A stretch of 64,000 bases of DNA from contig CAYMPQ010000001.1 of assembly GCA_964392345.1 (NCBI GenBank), positions 1-64,000 on the forward strand. The letters run 5' to 3'. A model generated the notes under the pieces. The model did not search any database. It had not been told where the DNA came from and was given only the letters and a program-made list of their open reading frames with translations. This document shows, in pieces, positions 42,310 to 50,849 of this stretch (the stretch's first letter is position 1; each line of letters begins with the position of its first letter). A program made the position numbers and the translations under genes. Source of the stretch: JAUVXY01 sp964392345 (GTDB lineage: Bacteria > Actinomycetota > Humimicrobiia > Humimicrobiales > Humimicrobiaceae).

Positions 42310-42465
42310 ATGCACATGAAAATTAAATTGCTGAGATATGCAGAGAAATCAACAAATATGCTGAAACCTGTAAAAAAGATAAGCCCTGCAATCTTTGAAA
42401 AGGCAGGCAGGTATCATGGAAGCAATCTTAAGTGTGGCAGCATGCAAAAAGTGAGTTGGCTTTGA
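42310..42465 (+). CDS. small basic ORF between rpmE and the DUF1385 gene
   Basis: A 51-codon frame begins MHMKIKLLRYAEKSTNML and ends in SWL. It is preceded by AAGGGG and overlaps the DUF1385 start at TGATG (42463-42467). I recognise no family. The Shine-Dalgarno and overlap suggest it is translated to couple the downstream gene, or that it is the remnant of a longer gene. It is too short to judge by composition. Confidence 0.4.
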   Translation: MHMKIKLLRYAEKSTNMLKPVKKISPAIFEKAGRYHGSNLKCGSMQKVSWL

Positions 42466-43391
42466 TGACTGAAGGTAAAAATTTCCAGATAGGCGGCCAG
42501 GCAGTAATTGAAGGGGTTATGATGAAGAGCAAAAACTTCTGGTCTCTTGCAGTAAGACAGCCTGACAATAACATTTCAACAAAACTTTACAAGGGTGCTT
42601 CCATAATAAAAAAATATCCAGTATTGGGACTTGCTTTTATAAGAGGGATAGTAATATTAATGGAAACTATGGTGATTGGATTTAAGGCACTTAGCTACTC
42701 TGTTAACGAGGCTACTGAAGAAGAAATAAAATTTTCAAAAAAGGAGATGGCTGTTTCAATAATAATAGCAGTCTTATTTTCGGTCGGTGTTTTTTTTGTT
42801 CTTCCTACTTTGATTGGCAGGAGCTTTAGCCACTTTTTCGCAAATTCTGTTGTATATAATTTTGTGGAAGGCCTGATAAGGATTAGCTTTTTTTTAGCGT
42901 ACGTATTGCTAATTTCGTTATTGAAAGATGTAAAAAGGCTCTTTCAATATCATGGAGCAGAGCATAAAACTATACAGGCTTATGAAAGTGGTGAAGACTT
43001 AAAGCCTGAAAATGTTAAAAAATACAGCAGGCTTCATATGAGATGCGGGACAAGTTTTTTGCTTATCGTGATGGTTGTGTCAATTCTTGTTTTTGCGCTG
43101 CTTGGCAAACAGACAATCATGTTGAGAATTGTGTCTCGGATACTTTTAATCCCTGTAGTTGCAGGGATATCTTATGAATTAATTAAAATTGCTGGAAAGT
43201 TCAGCAAATATAAAATTGTAAATATTATATTTTATCCCGGTCTCCTGCTGCAAAAAATTACTACAAGGGAGCCTGATGATTCTCAAATCGAGGTAGGAAT
43301 TAAAGCATTTAACAAAGTGCTTGAGGCAGAGGGAAGGTTAGCAGCAGAAAAGGATGAAACAGACGAAAATCTAAAGGCAGGGGAAAACTAA
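42465..43391 (+). CDS. DUF1385 (YqhQ-like) membrane protein
   Basis: This protein of about 308 residues contains the family hallmark QIGGQAVIEGVMMKSKNFWS at the N-terminus and the paired motifs HGAEHKTIQAYESGEDL and SRLHMRCGTSFLLIVMVVS in the middle, with three to four membrane segments (about 90-115, 130-155, 205-225, 235-260). The His/Cys residues look like a metal site, but the function of the family is not established. ATG at 42465 overlaps the stop of the short upstream frame; the longer GTG start at 42432 would overlap it by 34 bases and lacks a good Shine-Dalgarno. prfA starts five bases after its stop. Confidence 0.92.
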   Translation: MTEGKNFQIGGQAVIEGVMMKSKNFWSLAVRQPDNNISTKLYKGASIIKKYPVLGLAFIRGIVILMETMVIGFKALSYSVNEATEEEIKFSKKEMAVSIIIAVLFSVGVFFVLPTLIGRSFSHFFANSVVYNFVEGLIRISFFLAYVLLISLLKDVKRLFQYHGAEHKTIQAYESGEDLKPENVKKYSRLHMRCGTSFLLIVMVVSILVFALLGKQTIMLRIVSRILLIPVVAGISYELIKIAGKFSKYKIVNIIFYPGLLLQKITTREPDDSQIEVGIKAFNKVLEAEGRLAAEKDETDENLKAGEN

Positions 43392-43395
43392 GATA

Positions 43396-44475
43396 ATGGC
43401 AGAGATATTGGAAAAGTTAAAAATTTATGAAAATAATTATAAAAAGTTAGTGAAAGAACTTACCAGTCCTGAAGTTTCTTCCAATCCTTTAAAAATAAAG
43501 GAGTATGGCAAAAAAATTTCTGATCTTGAGGAGATAGTAAGAATTTCTGAAAAATATAGAGAGGTTATTTCTTCAATTCATGAAGCAGAGGGAATGTTAG
43601 AAATTGAAGAAGATGAAGAAATGAAGAAATTTCTTAAAGAGGAATTGGATAAAAATATAAAGGAAAAACAATGCTTGGAAAAGAAGATAAAAATAGCCTT
43701 AACACCCAAAGATCCAGATGACAAAAAAAATGTTATAGTGGAGATAAGAGCGGGCGCAGGAGGTGATGAAGCTGCGATATTTGCTAAAGATTTGTACAGG
43801 CTTTATACAAAATTTGCGGAAAGCAAAAACTGGCACCACAAAGTACTTAGCTCAAGTTCCATTGGCGCAGGAGGATTTAAGGAAATTATATTTGAAATTG
43901 AGGGAACAGATGTTTACGGAATAATGAAATATGAATCTGGGGTACACAGGGTTCAGAGGGTTCCCGCAACAGAATCGCAGGGCAGGATCCATACTTCTAC
44001 TGCCACTATAGCAGTGCTGCCGGAAGCAAAAGAAGTTGAGATAAAAATAGATCCAGCAGACTTAAGAGTGGATGTGTTTAGATCAAGCGGTCCGGGTGGC
44101 CAATCTGTAAATACTACAGATTCTGCTGTAAGAGTGACGCATGTTCCAACTGGAATAGGCGTAAGCTGCCAGGACGAGAAATCACAATTACAAAATAAAG
44201 AGAGAGCATTTAAAATCTTAAGGGCGAGGCTTAAAAAAAAAGAAGAACAGAAACAGATGGAAAAGCAGGCAAAAGATAGAAAAATGCAGATAGGAAGCGG
44301 AGATAGAAGTGAGAAAATAAGGACTTATAACTTTCCGCAGGGCAGAGTGACTGATCATAGAATTAATCTAACTTTATACAAACTTGATGAAATCATGGAA
44401 GGTAATCTGGAAGAATTGCTGGAGTCTCTGAGAAGAGCAGACGAGGAAAAGAAAATGGAAAAGATAGGAGTTTAA
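43396..44475 (+). CDS. prfA: peptide chain release factor 1
   Basis: This 359-residue class I release factor has the GGQ tripeptide in SSGPGGQSVNTTDSAVR (about residues 235-250), which triggers peptidyl-tRNA hydrolysis, and the codon-recognition PxT motif region in VQRVPATESQGRIHTST. It recognises UAA and UAG. The ATG lies five bases after the DUF1385 stop. prmC, whose product methylates the GGQ glutamine, follows after six bases, a classical pairing. Confidence 0.96.
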   Translation: MAEILEKLKIYENNYKKLVKELTSPEVSSNPLKIKEYGKKISDLEEIVRISEKYREVISSIHEAEGMLEIEEDEEMKKFLKEELDKNIKEKQCLEKKIKIALTPKDPDDKKNVIVEIRAGAGGDEAAIFAKDLYRLYTKFAESKNWHHKVLSSSSIGAGGFKEIIFEIEGTDVYGIMKYESGVHRVQRVPATESQGRIHTSTATIAVLPEAKEVEIKIDPADLRVDVFRSSGPGGQSVNTTDSAVRVTHVPTGIGVSCQDEKSQLQNKERAFKILRARLKKKEEQKQMEKQAKDRKMQIGSGDRSEKIRTYNFPQGRVTDHRINLTLYKLDEIMEGNLEELLESLRRADEEKKMEKIGV

Positions 44476-44481
44476 TTATAT

Positions 44482-45411
44482 TTGCAAGTCTGGAACGTAA
44501 AAAAAATTTTAGATTGGACCATAAATTTTTTTAAAGCTAAGAATATACCCCAGCCACGATTATCATCAGAACTTCTGCTTAGCGCAGTTCTTAATCTTTC
44601 GCGGATGCAGCTTTACCTAAAATATGATTATGTTTTAACCCAGCAAGAACTAAAAGAATATAAAAAATTTATCATTAGAAGACTTGAGTTTGTCCCAATT
44701 CAGTACATCTTGGGAGAAGCATATTTTAGAAATATAAAATTATATGTAGATAAAAATGTACTGATACCGCGCCCTGAAACTGAATTATTGGTTGACAGGG
44801 CCCTGTGCTGCATTAAAGAAATTCACAGTGATAAAAAGTTTGTTAATGTTTTAGAAATTGGAGTTGGAAGCGGGGCAATTTCCATAAGCATGGCTTCTGA
44901 AATTGATACTATACTGGAAGATAGCGAGGGAGACCTATCCTGGCATTTAGTAGCAACAGACAAAAGCAGCAGCGCCCTCAAGGTGGCAATGGAAAATGCA
45001 AAAAATATTCTTGGCAGCAATAAGTTGGATAATATAAAATTTATAGAGTGCGACATAATTCCAGAAAATGATGCGGAATTTCTCAAAAAGTATAAAAAAA
45101 ACATAAATCTAATAATTTCAAATCCTCCTTATATCAAAGAAAAAGATTACCAGAAACTTCCAAGAGAGATAATAGAATATGAACCAAGAGTTTCTCTTCT
45201 TGCCGGGGAAAGCGGCCTTGAAGTATACGAAAAAATTTTTTCCAAAATAAAACCTTTTATGTCACCTGATTTGTGCTATATCGTATTTGAAACTGATCCT
45301 AAAATAAGCAGTTCTTTAAAAAAGCTTGCGGAGGAGCAGGTTGATGTTAAAAGAATAGAAATAGAAAAAGACTACAATCAAAGAGATCGTGTCCTAACCA
45401 TAAAAGTGTAA
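44482..45411 (+). CDS. prmC: release factor glutamine N5-methyltransferase
   Basis: This 309-residue protein has an N-terminal helical domain, then IPRPETELLVDRAL and VLEIGVGSGAISISMA (SAM-binding motif I), and the catalytic ISNPPYIKEKDY motif (NPPY) near residue 212. It methylates the glutamine of the GGQ motif in release factors. The start is TTG, after GGAG, six bases after the prfA stop, which indicates coupled expression. Confidence 0.95.
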   Translation: MQVWNVKKILDWTINFFKAKNIPQPRLSSELLLSAVLNLSRMQLYLKYDYVLTQQELKEYKKFIIRRLEFVPIQYILGEAYFRNIKLYVDKNVLIPRPETELLVDRALCCIKEIHSDKKFVNVLEIGVGSGAISISMASEIDTILEDSEGDLSWHLVATDKSSSALKVAMENAKNILGSNKLDNIKFIECDIIPENDAEFLKKYKKNINLIISNPPYIKEKDYQKLPREIIEYEPRVSLLAGESGLEVYEKIFSKIKPFMSPDLCYIVFETDPKISSSLKKLAEEQVDVKRIEIEKDYNQRDRVLTIKV

Positions 45412-45567
45412 AAACTGCAAAAAGTATTTTTTTAAAAAAGAATTCACCTTCTAAAACAAGCCTTGTGCTGTAATTTATATTTCCACTTTTGTGTGATAGG
45501 ATATTATCTTATTAATTTCAATATATTAGAAATTGTTGAAGCAATGAATTAATTGAAGGAGAGTTTT

Positions 45568-46872
45568 TTGGAGCCTGCTGTTGTAGCTATTGTAATTTTT
45601 AGCATAACTTATATAGCTATTGCAACCGAAAAGTTAGATAAAACTGTAATTGCAGTTATAGGGTCTCTTTTGCTCATTTTATTTAAAGTATTTACACTGA
45701 ATGAGGCTGTGGGATACATAAGCTGGGAGACCATAGGATTGCTTTTTGGGATGTTTATCATAGTCACAGCTTTATCTGATTCTGGTTTTTTTGCTTATCT
45801 CGCACTGCTTATTGCTAAATGGCTGGATTATTCTCCAAATAAAATATTTATATTTTTCCCTTTAGCAACATTTGTTCTGTCTGCATTTATGGACAGCATA
45901 ACAGTGATACTTTTCTTTGCTTCATTAACTTACGAATTGTGCAGGATGTTAAAGATAGATTCTAGGCCTCTTGTAATAACAGAAGTAATCCTGGCAAATA
46001 TTGGTGGTTCGGCAACTCTGGTAGGGGATCCGCCAAATGTTATTTTAGGCCTAAAGCTTGGCTATAACTTCAATGACTTTGTGATTCATAATGGGCCCAT
46101 ATCCATTTTAGCAGGGATTGTAGTTTTATTTTACTGCTATATGGTCAGCAGGAAATCATTGGTTCCTGAAGGAAAAATATCAATAAAAGAGCTCGAACAA
46201 ATGGACCCTGTCGAAGCTATTGAAGACAAAAGAGAGTTTAAGATTGCACTGGGTGCCTTAGGAGCAGCAATTTTTCTTCTGATTACGCATACTTTTATAG
46301 AAAGATATTTGTATTTTTCTCTCACAGTACCGCTTGCCACAATGATTCCTGCTTTTATAATGCTTATGCTTTTAAGAGAGAGAACAGAAGACATCATATC
46401 AAAAGTGGACTTTAAGATAATTTTATTCTTTGCGGGTTTATTTATAGTGGTAGGCGGACTTGAGCACACAGGTATCATCAATAAAATTGCCAGCTCGATT
46501 ACAGATCTATTTAAGAATAACCACATTGGATTGCTTGGCACGCTCTTGTGGGGCTCTGGCTTTGCAAGCGGTGTCATAGACAATGTTCCTTTTGCGCTTT
46601 CCATGGCGTATGTTCTCGAAAATATGGTAAAGTTTGCAGGAGTGCCAGCTTTATCTATTATGGTCTGGGCAGTTTCGCTGGGCGCAGATATAGGTGGGAA
46701 CTTTACCCCAATAGGCGCATCTGCGAATGTAGTGGCCTGTGCTTCCATGGAAAAAAGAGGGAACTCTATTGGATGGGGAATGTGGCTTAAGCTTGCTGTC
46801 CCTGCGAGCATAATCGCTCTTATAATTTCCAACATAGGAATTTTTATAAAATATATTATAGGCTTTTATTAG
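45568..46872 (+). CDS. ArsB/NhaD-family anion or Na+/H+ transporter
   Basis: This protein of about 434 residues has about eleven membrane segments and the ion-transporter-superfamily motif NIGGSATLVGDPPNVILG (about residues 139-156), with its second-half counterpart VSLGADIGGNFTPIGASANV. This is the ArsB/NhaD/P-protein permease group, whose members export arsenite, exchange sodium for protons or move organic anions; no arsenic genes are nearby. TTG at 45568 is preferred, four bases after AAGGAGAG; the earlier TTG (45553) precedes that site. It converges on glyA with a 21-base gap. Confidence 0.88.
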   Translation: MEPAVVAIVIFSITYIAIATEKLDKTVIAVIGSLLLILFKVFTLNEAVGYISWETIGLLFGMFIIVTALSDSGFFAYLALLIAKWLDYSPNKIFIFFPLATFVLSAFMDSITVILFFASLTYELCRMLKIDSRPLVITEVILANIGGSATLVGDPPNVILGLKLGYNFNDFVIHNGPISILAGIVVLFYCYMVSRKSLVPEGKISIKELEQMDPVEAIEDKREFKIALGALGAAIFLLITHTFIERYLYFSLTVPLATMIPAFIMLMLLRERTEDIISKVDFKIILFFAGLFIVVGGLEHTGIINKIASSITDLFKNNHIGLLGTLLWGSGFASGVIDNVPFALSMAYVLENMVKFAGVPALSIMVWAVSLGADIGGNFTPIGASANVVACASMEKRGNSIGWGMWLKLAVPASIIALIISNIGIFIKYIIGFY

Positions 46873-46893
46873 GGACAAAAGGCTACAAGCTGA

Positions 46894-48171
46894 TCAAATG
46901 TCAGTATAAACCGGGAAGTCACTTACAAGTTTCTTGACTTTTTTGCGTACATCATCTAGTTTTGTCTTATTTTCCCTGTTTTTTAGTGTGTAAGAAATTA
47001 ACTCTCCAATTTTATACATTTCTTCTGTTCCCATACCCTGAGTAGTAACCGCAGGTGTTCCTATTCTTATTCCACTTGTTAGATCCGGGTTAAGCTTGTC
47101 GTATGGAATAACATTTTTATTCAGTATTATTCCCACAGACGACAAAACATTTTGAGCTTCCATGCCAGTTATACCCAACTCCGTGAGGTCAATTAAAAAA
47201 AGATGGTTGTCTGTATCGCCTGAAACAATTCTAAACCCTTCGTCTTTTAAGAATGAGCACATAGCTTTTGAATTTTCTATTATTCTCCTGCTGTATTCCT
47301 TAAAGGAATCTTTCATTGCCTCCCTGAATGCGACAGCTTTTGCAGCAATTATATGCATGAGCGGACCGCCCTGGATTCCCGGGAATACAGACTTGTTTAC
47401 CAGCCCGGAATATTTTTTATCTGCTAAAATTAATCCGCCTCTTGGCCCTCTTATGGTCTTGTGTGTGGTAGCAGTTGTAAAATCCGCAACTCCAACAGAA
47501 GTGGGATGGCAGCCGCCTACTATAAGGCCCGCAATATGTGCAATATCAGCCATAAGGTATGCTCCAACTTCATCAGCTATTTCCCTGAATTTGTTAAAAT
47601 CAATTATTCTTGAATAAGAACTTGCACCGGCAATTATAAGTTTTGGCTGAACACGTTTTGCTAATTTTCTTACATTTTCATAATCAATTTGTTCAGTTTC
47701 AGGATCCACATTGTAGGTATGAATTTCAAAATATTTACCGGAGAGGTTTTGCACGTGCCCGTGGGACAGGTGTCCTCCATCTCTAAGGTTCATGCTGAGT
47801 ACCCTGTCGTGAGGGTTTAACACTGCCAAAAAAATAGCTGTATTTGCCTGAACACCGCTGTGCGGCTGAACATTGCTGTAATTTGAACCAAATAATTTAT
47901 TGGCTCTATTTATAGCAAGTTCTTCAATTTCATCAATATGCTCACAACCCCCATAATATCTGTTGCCCGGATAACCTTCAGCATATTTATTTGTCAGCAC
48001 CGACCCCATAGTTTTTATTACTTCTTTTGATGTAAAATTCTCAGAGGCTATCAGCACTAACTGGCTTTTCTGTCTTGCAAGCTCTTTTTCTATGATATTT
48101 CTTACCTCGGTATCGGTGTTTTTGCTTAAAGTATGATTTTCATGTTTCTTTTTGTTATTATCTTTTTTCAC
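46894..48171 (-). CDS. glyA: serine hydroxymethyltransferase
   Basis: This 425-residue PLP enzyme carries the PLP lysine in TTTHKTIRGPRGG (about residue 236), LIASENFTSKEVIKTMGSVLTNKYAEGYPG near the N-terminus (described here in parts: LIASENFTS and NKYAEGYPGNRYYGG), and VQPHSGVQANTA. It interconverts serine and glycine with tetrahydrofolate. The start is GTG at 48171, nine bases after AGAAAGGA, and it overlaps the rpiB end by 14 bases, so the two are coupled. A lysine-rich N-terminal extension of about 25 residues makes it slightly longer than usual. Confidence 0.95.
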   Translation of the reverse strand: MKKDNNKKKHENHTLSKNTDTEVRNIIEKELARQKSQLVLIASENFTSKEVIKTMGSVLTNKYAEGYPGNRYYGGCEHIDEIEELAINRANKLFGSNYSNVQPHSGVQANTAIFLAVLNPHDRVLSMNLRDGGHLSHGHVQNLSGKYFEIHTYNVDPETEQIDYENVRKLAKRVQPKLIIAGASSYSRIIDFNKFREIADEVGAYLMADIAHIAGLIVGGCHPTSVGVADFTTATTHKTIRGPRGGLILADKKYSGLVNKSVFPGIQGGPLMHIIAAKAVAFREAMKDSFKEYSRRIIENSKAMCSFLKDEGFRIVSGDTDNHLFLIDLTELGITGMEAQNVLSSVGIILNKNVIPYDKLNPDLTSGIRIGTPAVTTQGMGTEEMYKIGELISYTLKNRENKTKLDDVRKKVKKLVSDFPVYTDI

Positions 48172-48622
48172 AGGTTTTGTTCCTTTCTTCTATAGCCATT
48201 ATTTTTTTAACTCTTCTCACGTGGCGTTTCTCACTGCTTTCAGGAGTACGGATAAAGACTTTTACTATTTTAATACATTCTTCTTCGGATAAAAATCTTG
48301 CGCCAAGGCACAGTACATTTGCATGATTATGCTGGCGGGCCAAAAAGGCAGCTTCTGTATTCCAGCAAACGGCAGCTCTAATTCCCCTGATCTTGTTTGC
48401 TGCAAGGCTTATGCCTATTCCGGTTCCACAGATGAGTATTGCCATATCAGCTTTCTTACAGGCAACTAATTGTGCACCCTTTTCTCCATAATCTGGATAG
48501 TCAACGCTTTTTGTGCTGTTTGTCCCGACATCTATTGCAGTATGCCCAAGGGAGCTAACTAACTCAATTATTTTGGATTTGTGGTTATATCCTGCATGGT
48601 CCGATCCTACCGATATTTTCAA
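48158..48622 (-). CDS. rpiB: ribose 5-phosphate isomerase B
   Basis: This 154-residue protein matches RpiB: VGSDHAGYNHKSKIIELV at the N-terminus, the catalytic-cysteine loop ILICGTGIGISLAANKIRGIRAAVC (given as CGTGIGISLAANKIRGI), and ARQHNHANVLCLGARFL with active-site histidines. It interconverts ribose 5-phosphate and ribulose 5-phosphate and may act on allose 6-phosphate. It overlaps glyA; rpiB-glyA adjacency is common. The upstream tsaC lies 151 bases away with a small hairpin between. Confidence 0.95.
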   Translation of the reverse strand: MKISVGSDHAGYNHKSKIIELVSSLGHTAIDVGTNSTKSVDYPDYGEKGAQLVACKKADMAILICGTGIGISLAANKIRGIRAAVCWNTEAAFLARQHNHANVLCLGARFLSEEECIKIVKVFIRTPESSEKRHVRRVKKIMAIEERNKTCEKR

Positions 48623-48753
48623 ACTTGCCTTCCTTTGAAGATGTAATGATTATTCTATTTTTATATCTTCAGTATTATATTCTAATTAAAAAGATAGTCA
48701 AAGATAATAACTATATTTTTTAGAAATAACTATGTCAATATTCAGCGATCATG

Positions 48754-48768
48754 TCACCTGAGAGGTGA
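48754..48768 (-). other. small hairpin between tsaC and rpiB
   Basis: TCACCT (48754-48759) pairs with AGGTGA (48763-48768) around GAG, just after the tsaC stop on the - strand. No T-run follows on that strand. GTCACCT occurs again at about 48787 inside tsaC. It is at most a weak processing or termination element. Confidence 0.25.
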
Positions 48769-48773
48769 TAGTT

Positions 48774-49442
48774 TTATTCATGGGAAATGTCACCTTTTAT
48801 ATTTAAAATTTCCTGTATCTTGCTGTGCTTTATTTTACCTTCCCTGATAATAACAGGATTTATGCCTGTAGTATCAATAATTGTGGACTCAGTTCCTGCA
48901 AGCACATTCTGGCAGCTAACTATTAAATCAGCATTTGTTCTAATCTTAACGGGGATGCCATCAATTGTTACAGGGTCTGCGCCCTGCCCTGAAATACTAG
49001 CGCTTGTTGAAATAATTGGGCCGCTTATGTCTATAACCTGCCTTATAAATTTTAGGCCCGCCCTCCTTATGGCAATTTTTGTGCTCCTGCTTGTGATAAA
49101 TGAATTTAAAGATTTATTTTTTTCAAAAATTATCGTAAGAGGGGACGGATTTTCTGTATCCCAGTAACAGTCAATCAAGGTTTTTGCTTGCGGGCTTATA
49201 TTTTCTACCAGGCTATTTAAAGTTGAAAGTTTTGAAATCAAGACAATAAAAGGGAGGCTTGCATCCCTTTTTTTAATTTCATATACTTTTTGAAGAGCTT
49301 TTTTATTATTGTATGCACAGCTTATTCCATAGATTGTTGCTGTTGGCAGGATAACTATCTTTCCATTTAATATAGCTGAAGCTATATCTTCTATAGTTTT
49401 TAAATTGACTTTATCCGGATTGTTAATTTTTATTGTTTTCAT
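48774..49442 (-). CDS. tsaC: threonylcarbamoyl-AMP synthase (Sua5/YrdC/YwlC family)
   Basis: This 222-residue protein carries the YrdC fold signature: ILPTATIYGISCAYNNKKAL (usually PTETVYGL), a KKRDASLPFIVLIS segment, the SxxR-like RSTKIAIRRAGL, STSASISGQGADP and STIIDTTG near the C-terminus. It makes threonylcarbamoyl-adenylate from threonine, bicarbonate and ATP for the t6A modification of tRNA. The YrdC domain alone is present, without the Sua5 C-terminal domain, though 222 residues is slightly longer than minimal TsaC. It lies upstream of rpiB-glyA in the conserved order. Confidence 0.92.
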   Translation of the reverse strand: MKTIKINNPDKVNLKTIEDIASAILNGKIVILPTATIYGISCAYNNKKALQKVYEIKKRDASLPFIVLISKLSTLNSLVENISPQAKTLIDCYWDTENPSPLTIIFEKNKSLNSFITSRSTKIAIRRAGLKFIRQVIDISGPIISTSASISGQGADPVTIDGIPVKIRTNADLIVSCQNVLAGTESTIIDTTGINPVIIREGKIKHSKIQEILNIKGDISHE

Positions 49443-49758
49443 GAAAAAGTAAAGGTAATGCTTGGGAAAAATTTCGGTATTTTGTCTTGTATAGATAATT
49501 TTATCATAATTAAATTTTAACTATTCGTTAGTTAAATTGCAAAGAGCGTGTTCAAAAGGACTATTGCAAGCGCAAGCAGAAATATTTTTTGCTTCAGAAT
49601 AAAATTATTGATAATATTAAACCATCTTTACTTACAGGTTTTGGAAAAGTTGGAAGATTATGAAGCGGTTGTTAAATTGGGAGTAGTAAAAAATAGATGG
49701 GATTTATGATTTAGATAAAAACTGTGGCTGGCTTTAATTGTAATACATATAAATTTTA
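49443..49758. other. 316-base divergent intergenic region between tsaC and the dCMP deaminase gene
   Basis: No complete gene is supported. A forward frame ending at 49709 has a protein-like tail LEKLEDYEAVVKLGVVKNRW, reminiscent of short antitoxin C-termini, but its upstream part looks random and there is no start signal, so it may be a decayed fragment. A TATAAA at 49748-49753 sits five bases before the dCMP deaminase ATG. Confidence 0.4.
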
Positions 49759-50220
49759 ATGGTTATGAAGGATAAACGCCCTACCTGGGATGAATATTTT
49801 GCAGCTATAGCAAGGCAGGTCTCTACCCGTGCAACCTGTCTGAGGAGAAAAGTCGGGGCGGTAATCGTAAAGGATAAAAGAATACTTGCCACAGGCTATA
49901 ATGGCGCTCCTATGGGGGTAAGAAGCTGCCTGGAAAGGGGAAGCTGTCTTAGAGAAAAACTTGGCGTTCCATCCGGGGAGAGGCAGGAGATTTGCCGGGG
50001 AATGCATGCAGAACAGAATGCTATAATTCAAGCTGCCTACCATGGGGTCCGGATAAGAGATAGTGTTATCTATGTTACAAATCAGCCATGTATTCTTTGC
50101 GCAAAAATGATTATAAATAGTGGAATTAGAAAAATATATTACCTGGAAGAATACCCTGACCCTCTGGCGGTAGAGATACTTGATGAAGGAAAGGTAGAGT
50201 TAGTCAAACTAAATTTTTAA
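49759..50220 (+). CDS. deoxycytidylate (dCMP) deaminase
   Basis: This 153-residue zinc enzyme has the catalytic HAEQNAI motif (H83, E85) and the zinc cysteines in [11 protein letters not shown] (C111, C114), with [20 protein letters not shown] at the N-terminus typical of ComEB-type dCMP deaminases. It converts dCMP to dUMP for thymidylate synthesis. A second cysteine-containing stretch ([13 protein letters not shown]) is common in the family and can bind another metal. No Shine-Dalgarno is visible and TATAAA lies five bases before the ATG, so the mRNA may be leaderless. It converges on the V-ATPase operon with an eight-base gap. Confidence 0.93.
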   Translation: MVMKDKRPTWDEYFAAIARQVSTRATCLRRKVGAVIVKDKRILATGYNGAPMGVRSCLERGSCLREKLGVPSGERQEICRGMHAEQNAIIQAAYHGVRIRDSVIYVTNQPCILCAKMIINSGIRKIYYLEEYPDPLAVEILDEGKVELVKLNF

Positions 50221-50228
50221 AAGAAACC

Positions 50229-50849
50229 TTAGTGGCCCCTTATAATATCTTTGATTTTCATCAACCTTACAATACTTGAACGCTCTGTTTCATCAAGTTT
50301 CATTGTGATATATTTTATGGATTCTGTCAGGTTTGGAATAAGCTTGTATTCAAGGGAATTAACTCTTCTTCTTGTCTCTTCAATTTCATCAGCCATTAAC
50401 TGAACGGATTTTTCCTTTTCGGCAAGATTAAAAAGGGATTCAATAAATTTGTCAAATTTAATCAGGGCAGCGTCCATTCCACTGGAAGTATTAAGATATC
50501 CATAAGGAATGATATTCCCTTCCACCTCTTTTTCAAACAGGGGAACACGCACACTCATAAGATTTTTCTTCTTTACTGAAACAGAGATTTTTTTTGTTGG
50601 CAGCAGCAGCGCTTCTTCGGCCTGAGACGGCCCCATTTTGGCACTGGCAAGAATGAATTCAAAAAGTATTGACTGGAACTTTCTTTCAATGGAAAGTCTT
50701 AAGTTTTTTACCTCGTCAATAATTGCCAGAAGCTGGCTCATCAATTCATCCTGTTTGTCTTTTAAAAGTTTGTGTCCTCTCTGTGCAAGCTTTAGCCTCC
50801 GTTTTAACCGGAGTAGCTCCATCCTTGTTGCGCTAATATTTTCTATCAT
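50229..50849 (-). CDS. atpD: V/A-type ATPase subunit D (central stalk)
   Basis: This 206-residue protein is the coiled-coil rotor shaft: [28 protein letters not shown] at the N-terminus (first part [20 protein letters not shown]) and a long C-terminal helix ([14 protein letters not shown] then MKLDETERS). It rotates inside the A3B3 head and joins it to the membrane ring via subunits F and C. It is the last gene of the operon, overlapping the end of subunit B by four bases (ATGA). Confidence 0.95.
   Translation of the reverse strand: MIENISATRMELLRLKRRLKLAQRGHKLLKDKQDELMSQLLAIIDEVKNLRLSIERKFQSILFEFILASAKMGPSQAEEALLLPTKKISVSVKKKNLMSVRVPLFEKEVEGNIIPYGYLNTSSGMDAALIKFDKFIESLFNLAEKEKSVQLMADEIEETRRRVNSLEYKLIPNLTESIKYITMKLDETERSSIVRLMKIKDIIRGH

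Noticed and set aside
46137..46835. 232-codon open frame on the - strand opposite the ArsB/NhaD-type transporter gene
   Set aside because: It lies entirely within a well-supported membrane-protein gene, has no family motif, and its openness follows from the codon bias of the real gene.
47162..47617. 151-codon + strand frame inside glyA
   Set aside because: The glyA motifs are intact on the other strand; this frame is a shadow with no ribosome binding site.
49548..49709. Possible small gene upstream of the dCMP deaminase
   Set aside because: Only the last about 20 codons look protein-like; there is no start signal and the rest is random in composition.
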